A stretch of 64,000 nt of DNA from Ganoderma boninense. Taxonomy: Eukaryota > Basidiomycota > Agaricomycetes > Polyporales > Polyporaceae. Location: the NCBI GenBank assembly GCA_002900995.3, contig CM035306.1:3506100-3570099 (forward strand), in the 5' to 3' direction. The translations under genes were made by a program, and so were the position numbers. Shown in pieces: positions 11,790-22,953 of the stretch (positions within the stretch are counted from its first letter, which is position 1; each line of letters opens with the position of its first letter). The notes under the pieces are model-generated. The model ran no database searches. It was not told where the DNA came from and worked only from the letters and a program-made list of their open reading frames with translations.

Positions 11790-12605
11790 GTGATGCTGGC
11801 CTTGCAATTTTGCAACACGAAAACCCTCATTCGCTGCGCAGCTTCCTCGCAAGCTTTTCAATCCATGGTCTCTGTTGAGCTCCATCGTCGCTATTTCACA
11901 GTATTGAGGTGGTTCTTCAGCACACGGGGCGAAGACTTCCACACTCTTCTCTCAGCCCACGGCGCCATCATCTCAGGGTCCGCTGCGTTGGCCTTCCTCA
12001 CCTGGACGGACTCCTGGGAACCCGGCGACTTGGACGTCTATGTTTCCGACAATATGTACCCCCTGTTCATCGAAGCCCTTGAGACGTCCGAGCTCGCTTC
12101 ATTGGACCACGACTTCGTCTCAGGCTCTCGTCCGGCTTACCACGGGATTAAACACGTCCGCCGTTACCTCACACTCAGCGGCGGGAGTCTCGACATCATA
12201 CAGAGCACGACTCGCAGTGCCGTTAGCCCTCTCCTGTATTTTTGGTCTTCCGTCATCGTAAACATACTCTCCCCTGCCGGCGCGGTATGTGCATACCCGA
12301 CATACACCCTCAACGAGCGCGCTTTAATCGACGATCTCCCGCCTTCCGAGAAACTGTCACTCCTACAAGGGAAATACGAGTCCCGAGGGTTCAACTTCAC
12401 CCGCCTCGAAGGCTGGGGGCCTCCTGTGGCCAACGATGTCGCGGGCACCCTCGTTTTCTCCGACCGTCCTATTATGGTGCTGGATTTTGACACGGTGTGG
12501 CCCGCCGCAGGGCACGGCCTGCCTATCCTGCGGTCGGAGAACGTATGGGTCACCGGTGAGGAATCCGTCTTTCCCCCAACCTCCTGGTGCCACACGACCT
12601 TCTAG
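11790..12605 (+). CDS. F-box/nucleotidyltransferase-like family protein, copy B
   Basis: An intronless 271-codon frame. Residues 1-35 form an F-box-like helix (LALQFCNTKTLIRCAASS). Residues about 60-90 read AIISGSAALAFL followed by EPGDLDVYVSDNMYPLF, which fits the G-S...D-x-D pattern of the minimal nucleotidyltransferase fold; this is inferred from motif shape only. Later segments SVIVNILSP, YPTYTLNERAL and YESRGFNFTRLEGW align with copy A at 5412-6773, but the Cys-Pro...RYFGD signature of copy A is missing here. Known members of the family are uncharacterised. The 5' end may include a further exon, because the first ATG falls just inside a recognisable helix. Confidence 0.55.
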   Translation: MMLALQFCNTKTLIRCAASSQAFQSMVSVELHRRYFTVLRWFFSTRGEDFHTLLSAHGAIISGSAALAFLTWTDSWEPGDLDVYVSDNMYPLFIEALETSELASLDHDFVSGSRPAYHGIKHVRRYLTLSGGSLDIIQSTTRSAVSPLLYFWSSVIVNILSPAGAVCAYPTYTLNERALIDDLPPSEKLSLLQGKYESRGFNFTRLEGWGPPVANDVAGTLVFSDRPIMVLDFDTVWPAAGHGLPILRSENVWVTGEESVFPPTSWCHTTF

Positions 12606-13412
12606 CTGACCACACGCCGCTCATCTAGCTTCAGAAACTTGATTTTGGCCCTCGATACCATCGATATCTAGCAGATGCTCCTTGCGGCCACCTCGGGTTC
12701 CTTTAGAGGATACTTGATCACCTGTAGGGCTTCGTTGAACCTTGAATATTTTGTTTACGTGAAAGATTGAATTGCCGCGTGTATCACAATTCACACAACG
12801 TCGTTGGCCTCCAGACTGGCGCAGCATGCTAACGAGCATCTGAATACTGCGAAAGCGGAACTTCCTGTACCACCAGTACCTTCGTCAGCCGGTTGCCACT
12901 TTTTGCAATGCTACAGGTCGGACTGCCACGGCGCCCTGAATGTTCTAGATTGGTCTGTTTGTGGCGCTACCCCCCTGCACCGCTCCCTACAGGTCCGCAT
13001 CACGAAGCTCTTTCCATGCTTGATAGAGTTCGCCGTTGCGTCGTTTTGCTTCTCCTTCTTCTCACGCTCAACAAGCATGCGCAGCCTCCCGCCCCGGCCC
13101 GACGTCGCCTCTTTCTGAGCCAATCATCTTTTGGCATCCGAACGCATTCTCGGGCGCTCCCGCCGCACATGTTAGTATGATGTCCTATTTCGTCGTGTCT
13201 ACTCGCTTCCCTGCGAGCTTTTGCGCCCCGCGCGCACGGAGCCGGTGGACCTCGACGATGCTTCGTCCTAGGCCACCTGCTGGCGGCGTTCTCGCACACC
13301 TCCACTTACGTCCCCCTCCGGCCAGCGCGTCTTATACATCTACGTGTCTCCATCGCCCCCTATTCATGCCTCTTCCACCTCCCAACCGCTCTCCCCTCTG
13401 CTCCACCGGGAG
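12606..13412. other. Intergenic, nothing supportable
   Basis: Plus frames 12804-13118 and 13036-13416 are open but lack motifs. This stretch probably holds the promoter and possibly a 5' exon of the zinc cluster gene. Confidence 0.3.
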
Positions 13413-14880
13413 ATGAGCTCCTCTAAGGCACCCCCTACCTTTGGCGCGTCCCCTTCCGACCTAGGTATGCGTTATATGTCGTCCCCTCTTCACAGACCGT
13501 ATCGCTTACATCGTCCCCTTACACAGCGTTCCCCGGTGGTCGGTACTTCATCGTTCCCCTCTCCCGCACACACTCACCTTGCACTCCAGGGTCCGGCTGG
13601 CGAGGGCCCTCCTCCGCTATCGGTAGCGAAGAGCCGATCAAATTTGCGTGCGATTCATGTACCACATCGAAGTTGAAGGTAGCTTTTCTAGGTCCCCTCT
13701 CTGCCTCGCCCTCACGTTCCTCCCGCTTTGCAGTGTGTCGGCCAACCGCCGACGTGCGAGCGTTGCGCCGCCAGACGTCAACTCTGCAGTTGGTCGCGAG
13801 ACCGGCGCAAGGTTGCGCGCAACCGCCTCAAGCGTAAGCACGATGGCTCTGTATCCACCGATCCAGATGCCCTCTCCCCTCCGCCAGAACAAAAGAAGGT
13901 GCGCGCGACGCTGCGCATCACTTCTCTCACCTCCTGCTGACGATCCGTAGGTCTGTTCGACGTCCCAGGAGCCGCCGCTCGTGAACCTGGGTGACGCCCG
14001 TGCTGAGTTCGCCGACAGTCAACGCAGCTCGCTTGAGTCGACGGACGACCTTACCCCCCGAGCCACCTTCGCACCTTTGCCGCCCTCCGGGGATATTACA
14101 AACTCCCGCGACGACCTCCTTCACCCCGCGGCGTCCTTCGCAGTGGGTTCCCCAAGACAACCTCTTCCCAGCTCGTACGCGTCTGAGTTGTCCCGTGCCC
14201 TCGACTACGCGATGTGCTTTCCGGCGACCGTTCAGCCTCTTCCTGGCCTACCAAACATAACGCCGTGTCACGGTGAATCCGCCAATGTCCATGTGGAACC
14301 TTCACTCGCATCCTCGGCGTCGGTCGTTCCCAGTTCTAGCTTTTCTCCACCCTTCCCAACCACCTCACACCGCCATGTCTTAGGCATCCCGGCGGACCAG
14401 AACTTGTCTGACATCTTCCCATTCGAACCCGCCTCCACCTTCGCCGCCGTTGCAACCTTCTCGCCACAGCCCCGCGTACACTTCCCTCCCTCTGGCCAAC
14501 CAAGTGCTGTCCCACCCCCGTCGGCTCTTCAATCGGACCTACGTCCGCCCTTCTCGCGTTTCCCGTCAGGTCCCCTTCGCGGGAACTCCCTTCCTTTGCG
14601 TAACATCAGGTCTCCTGCGCCCTTCGACTCCACGAGTTCCCTCCCCCGGGAAATAGCAATATCTCACAGTACGTCCTGGCGTTTCTTCTCCTTTGACTAC
14701 ACTGAGTATTCTTTATACCCCTACCCGGCCGAAAGCCCTGTGAGAGAACAATGGGCGTCGTCTCGTCGGTGCTGGTGGCCCTACCTTCCAACCGACCGAC
14801 GGCTTTTCCGCTCTTGCCCGCGGAGAACATATTTCACGTCCCGTGCGTACCGCCGTCCCGTCATCTCCTTCCTACACTGA
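13413..14880 (+). CDS. Zn(II)2Cys6 transcription factor
   Basis: The zinc cluster is assembled by splicing. The exon ending at 13678 encodes ACDSCTTSKLK and the exon 13734-13898 begins CVGQPPTCERCAARRQLC, giving the C-x2-C-x6-C-x6-C-x2-C-x6-C spacing of fungal binuclear clusters, followed by a basic linker (RDRRKVARNRLKRK). Exon 13951-14880 continues in frame with 310 codons of Ser/Pro-rich, low-complexity sequence, a typical disordered activation region. Introns 13679-13733 and 13899-13950 have GT-AG ends, the latter with a GCTGAC branch-point-like site. The 5' end is unresolved: the ATG at 13413 lies in a different frame from the cluster exon, so an extra intron or another start is needed. 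Target genes unknown. Confidence 0.65.
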
Positions 14881-15842
14881 CGGGGTCTCTCCTCCGGCCC
14901 GGTATACATTAGCACGCCCCGGTTCCGTGGACCCCCACTGTCCCAACTCTCCCGGCTTTGCTGGGCGTCGTCCCGCATCCCTTGTCGCCACCCACCGAAC
15001 CCCTTTCGGGCCGTGAGGTGCCGTATCTCGACCCGCCCGTCGGTGCCGCCGCTCCACAAACGGCATTCACTCCTGGGTTTCCCTCGCCCACCGCCGGTAA
15101 TATGTAATGCGATGATCTGACACATAAACTTGTATTTTTCTCCCGTCGTTTGACACTCTCGTCGTCTACGTCTCGACGCATGTACAGCCCTGTTGGTAAC
15201 TTCCTAGCTCGCGGTGGCAAGGGTGATGGGTTTATGAAAAGAGTGTGCTTTACGCCATGCGTCGCCACGGACTTCTTTTTTCCCATCTTGCAACTTACCT
15301 GATGCTCCTCGTCCCTGTCGCTCACAAGCCGTGGCCCACTTCGTCCAAATCTTGGCATTTTTTTACGTTTACATTGCTCTGTCGTCGGTCACGTCGTCGT
15401 ATGCCATAAGACTCATTCCAATTACTGCCCGCCGTTCCGGGGCTCAATCTTCTACATAGATGAATTTGCCCCTTGCACACACAAGTAACGTCCATCCTCG
15501 CTCCCAAACACGCAGCAGTCACCTCTGCCACCAATCATCACACTACCGCCTTGTCCGCGGGCCTCACATCCCTTTGGCCCTCGCCATCACATAACGTGTA
15601 ACTATTTGGTGCTTTCCACTTACGTCCTCGTCCCTCCGAGACCGCCTGTGCCTTTCGGTCTCACCACATTGCCGCTTCCCGATGACTTTCTGTCAACATA
15701 AACTTCTACGCACCCATCAATCCGCTGGTGAACCCTGAAAATCTCAACGAAAGGTGTCGGCCGAATCAGCCACGTTATGCATACATCCGCTTTATACTAT
15801 CAATCTACCGCCTGTTGGCAAAGCAGCTCCTACTCAAAAATC
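14881..15842. other. Intergenic, nothing supportable
   Basis: A minus-strand frame at 14909-15358 is open for about 150 codons but has no recognisable domain and mirrors the pyrimidine-rich plus strand. A stretch of T and A runs around 15350-15370 may include 3' signals of the flanking genes. Confidence 0.3.
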
Positions 15843-16618
15843 TCAGAGCCGCTTCCGGCCCGACCTCCCCGACCTCCCGCCTCCAGTGCGCCTCACGTGG
15901 GCGTCTTCCTGCTCTACCACCACATCCACGAAGTCATCGTCCTCCACCCCGCTCCCGTTCCCTCCGCCGTCCATAAACTCTGTCACTACATAACCACGAT
16001 AAGTCGTTTCGTCAACATAAATGCCGTTCGTGGTAGCCTCACCTTCTTCGCTGTCCCGACGTGTCCCGTTCGAAGTCCCCGCCGTGTCAGAAGAACCTCT
16101 CCCGCTCGACGGCCCACCTTCGTCCACATCCATTCGCTTATTACGCTCTCCAGAACTCACACCCTCGACGTCCGGAGCATGTCCTCCCTCGACAACGTCC
16201 TCCATAGCAACAACTCCCCGCGACCCTCCTTCCCCCTTCTCACCACCCCGGAGCGGCTCAGTTCCGCCCGGGCCGCCTTCCAAACGCAAAAACAAACACG
16301 TCAGTACCCATCACTCTATAAGCCACGGCACACTTACTTCCACTGTTCACCTCTGCCTCGAAACCCGGCGGCGGTCAACTGTATAAGCCGATTCCCGGCG
16401 CACTGTAATCGGTTACCTCCCCCTCCCCCGGCTTCAAGACCGCGATGTCCGCCGGATGGAACTGTGGGAACCAGTTGGCGTTGGTAATGTGATACGTTAT
16501 AGTGAACGACATCGCCAACACGTCCCCGCGTTGCAAAGATCCCGGCTCCCTTTCCGAGATGGGCACTATCTCATCCCCGTCCTTAACCCAGACTCGAGGG
16601 CGGTCTGGATTGCCACGG

Positions 16619-16626
16619 AACCCCTT
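16619..16626 (+). repeat. Left target site duplication of the MITE
   Basis: AACCCCTT, identical to 17065-17072. It lies inside a minus-strand coding exon. Confidence 0.88.
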
Positions 16627-17064
16627 TAAGGCTGAACGTGGGTCCAGGTCAACTTGTGGGTTACCCGACCTGGACCCTCCAAATTACCTGCAGGTCCAGG
16701 TCTTGTGGGTCCAGGTTACCCACACTGTGGGTCAGTTGAGGGTCCAGGTATAGGCTTTGACATCAAATTACCCGCAGGTATCTAAAAAGACCCACAACCC
16801 GTACATATTTATGAAGTCAATACTATATGCAGAGCTGTGAGTAGCTATATAATGCTCCTACTGATCATATAAGAGCTCTTAACAGTCCCATCAATAAGCA
16901 TTTAATATATATTTAAGGCTCCAGGTCTCTTGTGGGTATTACCCACAGAGGGTCCAGGTCTTTTGTGGGTATTACCTGCGTGGGTCCAGGTCGAGGCTTT
17001 GAATGCTCAATTACCCGCGGGTTTGGGTCCAGGTAACCTGCAGGTCGACCCACGTTCAGCCTTA
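16627..17064. mobile_element. hAT-type non-autonomous MITE
   Basis: A 438-bp element bounded by perfect 18-bp terminal inverted repeats, TAAGGCTGAACGTGGGTC at 16627-16644 and its reverse complement at 17047-17064. It is flanked by an exact 8-bp target site duplication, AACCCCTT, at 16619-16626 and 17065-17072. The 8-bp duplication and a TAAGG terminus (the YARNG rule) fit the hAT superfamily. The interior has no coding capacity and carries several copies of GGGTCCAGGT near both ends in the same orientation, with an AT-rich centre; such subterminal motifs are often transposase binding sites. Perfect TIRs and TSDs suggest a young insertion. Confidence 0.88.
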
Positions 17065-17072
17065 AACCCCTT
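17065..17072 (+). repeat. Right target site duplication of the MITE
   Basis: AACCCCTT, identical to 16619-16626. Confidence 0.88.
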
Positions 17073-17786
17073 CGACTGCCTGTCTGCATCCACGACCCAC
17101 GGATGTAGGTGCGCCGTCTCCGGCAACGGATCGGTCTGCGCCCCTTTGCGAACAAACATCGGAGTTTGCATCCAAAAACGACTCCTGTATCGCACATCGT
17201 GGCCCGAGAGGTACGCCCGACGGGGCAGCTCCCGAAGATTGAACCCCGCGACGCCTTTGATATAATCATCCAGGCTCTACAGACTCGTTAGCACGACGCG
17301 GACCCCAGACGACGATCATACCCACCCATTGCCCTTCATACAAGCTTATATCGGTGAACGTGTCCAAAACGTACGTGTAGAAGCAACGGCTGTTCGCCCT
17401 CCTCTGACTACAACAATGTCAGCACGTCATTGCTAAACCTTTCGCCGTCCACCACCTACATTGTCTTCGGGTCGACACCGAACGGTACAGACGCGTCCTG
17501 CGGGACATAGTTTCCCGTCTCCATAGGGTCGGCATCCGCAAACACCGCCGCATGGCTGAACAACGCCGGCTGCCCAGTCGTTCTGTCGCAAATCTAACAA
17601 GCCGTGAGCAACAACCTAGTACCAGGTGAATTTAATACCAACCACCCATCGCTGACGTCCATCTTGCTTCGCAAATACTTTGGAATCGGGCGTTCCCAAC
17701 GCTGCCATGCTGGACTGAAATGGCAACAACCCCTTTGCAAACGGGTGCTTCTTGTACTTCAGGAGCAGATCCTCGGCGGCGTCCAT

Positions 17787-19804
17787 TGTTGCAAGCGTTC
17801 GTTAAAGAAGCAAGTGATGCCGACAATACGAAGTCAAGCGCCTTAGAGATGGTGCTCACAGCCCACCCATCCAACGATTCGAGCTCTTATATATACCTTA
17901 CTCTCATACTATAACCCCCCCTCGCGCACAGCGACCAACGCTTTTACTACCTATGTAAAATGTCACTACTCCCTGCCTGCAGCCGCTGAAACACCTGCGT
18001 TTCACGTACACTGGCTTCTAATTGCAACTAGCTGCTCACGACGCAGCTCCCAGACCATCGCTTAGCAACGCGCCCCTGCTGCGTGCAAGCGTTTCCATAT
18101 CCCGAGCACCGTACACACAATTTCTTCTCATACTTTCCATTTTCCCCATGTCCGGATCTGCACATCTCGTAGGAACTTACCTCCTCCTCCTCCCAACCAG
18201 TCTCACTACCTGTTCGGGTCTACCTCCGCCGACACCCGCTTACGCACACCTTAATCACCACTCCCTCAATTCCAACCCCTTCGTCTCTCGGCGACTCTAT
18301 ACTTAACTCGCTACCGCGCACCTCTCCTCGCAGTCCACACGGATCGTCGACACCCTTCAAGTTGCACTGTCTGTATCATGCGGTTTTCCCCTCTAGCCCG
18401 TTCCTGTCCTGTCAGCTGATCCCTATCCAGGTTGATCTCAAATCGTCACAGAGTCCATCTCCCCCTACCTTCCGCCTATGGCAAGAACGCAACGTACGCG
18501 AAGCCGCTCCGATTTTAGGGCCATCAGTAGATGGAATCAGCGCGTCCTTCAACGCATCGCCAACGTGCGTCGCCGTTCTATCGTTCTCTGCTCACCACTC
18601 CTCTAACTTATTCCAGGGTGACGTAAAGCGGCACGTCGTGGCTCTGTTGTACCCCATGAGATGACCGCGTCCCCGCCTTATACGTGTCCCCGCCGACAGC
18701 CCGTTCTCTGAGGAGCCGGGTTCCAACATCTGGGCTGAAGACATCCAGACAAGGCGATGGTATACGCGGGGATACTCTCGGGCCCGCGTTTCTGCCTTCC
18801 CCACCGACCCCTCGTTCCGCCTCAAAAACCACTACTCCATTCTCACGTCCCGTTGCTCCTCCACGACAGCGCTCAACCGAACAATTCGCAACAAGTGGGG
18901 CTTACACATCCGGGGGCATGTCATAGTTATCCGTCACGCCGCTGCTGATATGATGCGACTGACGAACGTATCCTCCGGCGAACGCACTTTCATCGACTTG
19001 CTTGTGCGCTCGTGGGTCTCTCTCTTGTTTTGCATTCGTGTCTCGGTGTTTCTCTAACAACCCTGCAGCTACTTCGCGTACCAACAGGCCAATGATAACT
19101 CATCGGAGATCTAACATCGACCGCTCTTCTCAGTCCCCGTGTTCACATCCAGACCCAATGCGACTCGTTGCCGTACACTGTGTACATTACGAAATTTTAT
19201 GAAGTATGTCCGTATCCCACCTCCCCATCCATACTGCGTTTACCGCTTCCTACGGCATAACGCTCATGTGCCGTATCCTCCCCGCACTGAAACCTGCCAC
19301 GCCGTAATCCTTCCTCCCCACTCCCGCGGGTTCCTCTCCCGACAGCTCGTCTTCCCGCTACTGACGCACGCGCCTCCCGTGTCTCTTCCCCGTCTGCATA
19401 GGTCTCCGGCGGCTCCTTCCGAATTTGCCAGAAGCTACACTTCTTGCACAGCGCAGCCCCGCTATACCGCACAGCTTCCCTCCTCACCCCACGCTTTACA
19501 CTAACCCGATCGGACTCTGCCTGCTCCTCTCCAATACTTCAATATCGTCGTTACAGCGACGAGGCTCTGCCGTACCCGTCCGCCCTTCTCCGTACCGCCG
19601 TTGCACATCTCCGAGTACCTGTTACTCCACACGCACTGCCTACGTCGTTCCGCCCTCTTTCATTCTACATCTAACCCTTCCACATCACGTTCTCGCAACC
19701 TTCTCCCCGCCATTTAAAGTCGCCTATCCTTGTTGGAACCCCACTGCTCACTCGTCCCAACGATAAGCAAGAACTTCACTTGTCACTTCCACCTGTTCAT
19801 CTCA
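17787..19804. other. Stretch without a confident gene
   Basis: Short pyrimidine-rich frames on the plus strand (for example 18362-18664 and 19139-19504) and their complements. None has a domain, a signal peptide or a convincing splice pattern. The last part must contain the promoter of the ribonucleotide reductase gene. Confidence 0.35.
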
Positions 19805-22800
19805 ATGTCTCAAGTCATGTCGGGCCAACCCACTCTGATTTTGAAGTGCGGTAAGCTACAAACACGTCCTTCTGTATATTCCCGTCCCTCACGCTCTCAA
19901 TCTAGACGGGTTTGTCCGGTCCTACTGTTTATGTCATCTTCGTCTGACACTGCGGCCTTTCAGTCGCTTGCAGCCCTTCGACTCCCGCAAGGTCTGTTTG
20001 CCCTCCCTCGTCCACCTCCTCGTCACTGACTTCGGTGCGCATTCAGGTGGACCTTTACCTGCAATCTGTGCGTCTTCGTTGCCCTCCTACTTCCAACTCC
20101 TTACAAGACTTCGTAACACTTCTGAACACGTTCGTCCAGCTCTCCTGGGGCCTCGAGCTCGGAGATCGGGCCACCGGCGAGTACGCACCTTGTCAGCGTC
20201 CACTCTGATACCATCTCCTTTAACCGACGATCCACAGGATTCTCGACAATGTACAGACCCGTCTACCTGCAGATTCTATGACGGCCGAGAACTTCTTAGT
20301 ACGCTTTATCTAACCCCGTGTCTTGACTATCGCTGATGATCGCCAGGTTTTCCTCGCCGAGGTCGTTTCCACCTTCTCCGCTAGGCACCCGGATTACTCT
20401 CTCCTCGCCGGCCGCGTGTACGCGAGCTACCATCACAAGCGTGTCTGCAAGGGGTTCAGCTCCTGGGTCCTCGGGTATGAGAATGGTACGTGTCCCTTTT
20501 CACATCGCTCTCCGTGGCTCATCGCGGCCCTAGCCTCCCCTCCCCTTTTCACGGAGACCCTTTTGGAGGTCGTTCGTCAGAACGCCGGGGCCTTGGACAA
20601 CGGGATCGTCCACAAACGGGACTTCGACTTCACATAGTACGTTGTTCCTGACTGCGGGTCCGGCTGTTCCTGACGTCCCCAGTCGAGCAATGCAGACTTT
20701 CGAACGGTCGTACCTAATCAAGGACGGACACAAGCTGTCTGAGAGGCTCCAATTCCTCTTCATGCGCGTCTCTATCGGGATCCATGGTCACTCTTTGCCC
20801 GACGTGCTCGACACCTACGAGCTTCTATCTACCAAGAAGATATCCTTCGCATCCCCCACTTTGTGGAATGGAGGGCTTACTGACAGGCACTTCGCATCTT
20901 GTTACATCTACGAACCTTTCGCGTTCGACTCGAAGGCAGCTGTTCCCAGTCTCTCCGCTCTTTCTTCCTTGTGGTCTTCCGATGGGGGGGTGGGGCTCAG
21001 TGTGGCCGATGTACCCGCTACCAGGTTCGAACGTTTATCCTCCTCTGGATTGATTGCCACTTACCTTCTGCCTGCCAAGGGGTCGACGGTCCGGCGGACA
21101 TCCAGGTCTAATGCCGCTTCTGAAACTCTACGACTCCCTTGCGCTCTATTGGTCCCGATCCAGTCGCCGTCGCGCGTCGTCCGCCACAGCGTATCTTCCC
21201 GTCTGGCACGCCGATGTACGTAATTTTGTTCTATGTCGATCCGCTCGTGCCGCCGCCGGCTACCGTTTCCACAACATCTTCCCGGCCCTCTGGATACCAC
21301 ATTTGTTGTGCGTGCATCTACCCATGTCGCATCTCCTCATACCAGTCTTACCGTTTGCGTACTCTCTATCCCCTCTCCTAGTATGCGCCGCCTTGAAGAG
21401 GACGGTTTGTGGAGCCTGTTTGACCCTGTCGACGTTGGCGCCCTCGCCGAGTTGTACAGTACCACATTTGATGCCGCATACAGGGAGTACGAGCGCCGGG
21501 GAGTCGCCATAACCACCATCCGCGCCAGGGCATTGTGGGAGACTATCGCCGACGCAGTAAGAGAGACCGGGTCCCCCTTTATAATGTATGCCGATAACGT
21601 CAACGGTGTGTATTCTTCCCGTTGTGTCCAGTGCCCTTTTGATACTCCTGTCACAGGCAAGAACAACCAGATGAATCTTGGTGTCGTCAAATCCTCCAAT
21701 CTGTGCACCGAGATCGTTCAATACTCGTCCCTGGCGGAGACCGCAGTGTGCACTTTGGCCTCCGTCTGCCTTCCTAAGTTTATCCGCATCGACGGCTCGT
21801 TCGACTACGGCGAACTCCATCGCGTCTCGAAGCTACTGGTCCGAGCTTTGGACCGCATCATCAGCATCGCGGACTATCCTACGCCGGATGCCGCTGTGTC
21901 GGCCCTCAGGACGAGATCTATAGCCATCGGAGTGCAGGGCCTCGCTGATGTGTTTGGCTACGCGGAACTCCCGTTCGCATCTCCTGAGGCCCGCGCCCTC
22001 AACGTTCGCATATTCGAGACTATTTATCACGGGGCCCTCGAGAGCAGCAACGAGCTTGCGGCGGCACTCGGGCCGTACGACGCGTGGGTTGGTTCTCCCG
22101 CGGAACAAGGGGTACTCCAGGTAGACATGTGGAGCGCTGATACCTCTGACCGGTATGATTTCGACTCGCTTCGAGACCGCATCAAACGCACCGGGTTGCG
22201 CAACTCTGTCTTGACGGCGCAAATGCCCACGGCTTCCACTTCCCAGCTGTTTGGGAACTCCGAGGGCATCAACCCCTACTTAAGGTTCGGTTCTACCTCT
22301 CCTTCCAGCCCCGCCTCTTTCGCCTTGCTCACGTCCTACTGCCTTTCGCAGCAACGTTATGCAATACCGCCTTCTCAGCGGTAACTTCAACGAGATCTCC
22401 AGGCCCCTCGTTCGAGCACTCACCCGTCGCGGTTTGTGGACGACCGACATCCGCAATCAGCTCCTTGCGTCTCACGGTAAGACCGTCGAGCCCTACGTTG
22501 CATTCTTCTTCTAACACTCGATCCAGGTTCTGTCCAAGGCATCCAGGACATTCCCGACGAACTCAAAGGCGTTTTCAAGACTGCGTTCGAAATTGACCCG
22601 ATCGACCTTGTCAATATGGCCGCCGATAGGGGTCCTTTCATCGATCAGAGTCAATCTCTGACGTTGTTTGTGGCTTCCCCTACCCCTCAGATCTTGGTGA
22701 CCGCTTCCCCTTCTGACCTCCTTCCACTTCATTGACGAACCTCTGTAGATGGACATTCAGCTACACGCCTGGCACTCTGGCCTTAAGACAGGGGCCTACT

Positions 22801-22937
22801 ATGTTAGAAGTAGGCCGGCTTCTAACCCTCAGCCGTTCGGTCTCAGGCGTGTCTCGCCCAAGGGGGGTTCTTCGGCGTCTGTACAGACGTCCACTCTCGG
22901 CGCTGACGAGACTGTTTGTTGCCCCTGCGGGGCGTGA
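19805..22937 (+). CDS. RNR1: Divergent ribonucleotide reductase large subunit
   Basis: Class I reductase alpha subunit, which reduces ribonucleotides with a small-subunit partner. Nine exons from 20347 on (20347-20485, 20534-20636, 20683-21024, 21080-21307, 21382-21605, 21657-22284, 22352-22476, 22527-22696, 22749-22937) join with consistent phases into 716 codons. Recognised segments are ARHPDYSLLAGRV, FERSYLIKDG, FMRVSIGIH, ALWIP, SSNLCTEI, IGVQGLADVFG, MPTASTSQLFGN, DRGPFIDQSQSL and GLKTGAYYVRSRP. Active-site Cys (FASC), the N-x-C-x-E triad, second redox Cys (AVCTLAS), the tyrosine pair (AYY) and a C-terminal CCPC are all present. The N-terminal exons (from ATG 19805, TLILKC, then LQPFDSRKV) are unresolved. 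The loop 1 and loop 2 regions differ strongly from the usual enzyme. It is probably a second, fast-evolving copy rather than the housekeeping gene. Confidence 0.85.
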
Positions 22938-22953
22938 ACACTAGACTTCACTG

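Larger units (their letters stand above)
15843..17786 (-). pseudogene. Hypothetical gene split by a MITE
   Basis: Minus-strand protein fragments lie in order. The first exon, from ATG at 17786, starts MDAAEDLLLKYKKHPFAKG. Then come PALFSHAAVFADADPMETG (about 17555-17500), TYVLDTFTDISLYEGQWVG, LRELPRRAYLSGHDVRYRS and LHPWVVDADRQSKGF just before the insertion. After it comes RGNPDRPRVWVKDGDEIV, running on through SLQRGDVLAMSFTITYHI to a Gly/Glu-rich tail ending at 15843. Removing the element and one copy of its target duplication leaves the frame open across the junction, so the host gene was intact before insertion. Introns between the first fragments are likely; one junction near 17590-17640 gives a stop in the simplest splice model. 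The family is unknown to me. The allele is probably non-functional unless the MITE is spliced out. Confidence 0.6.

Noticed and set aside
15777..16487. 236-codon plus-strand frame
   Set aside because: It is antisense to the Gly/Glu-rich tail of the MITE-disrupted gene; the minus-strand fragments are ordered and more protein-like.
16913..17269. Minus-strand frames running through the MITE
   Set aside because: They are composed of the repeated GGGTCCAGGT units and appear only because of the insertion.
19805..22937. Reductase gene as an inserted large-DNA-virus gene or as a decayed pseudogene
   Set aside because: Eight spliceosomal introns restore a single frame of 716 codons and all catalytic residues are present. 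A recent viral origin would not bring introns, and decay would break frames.
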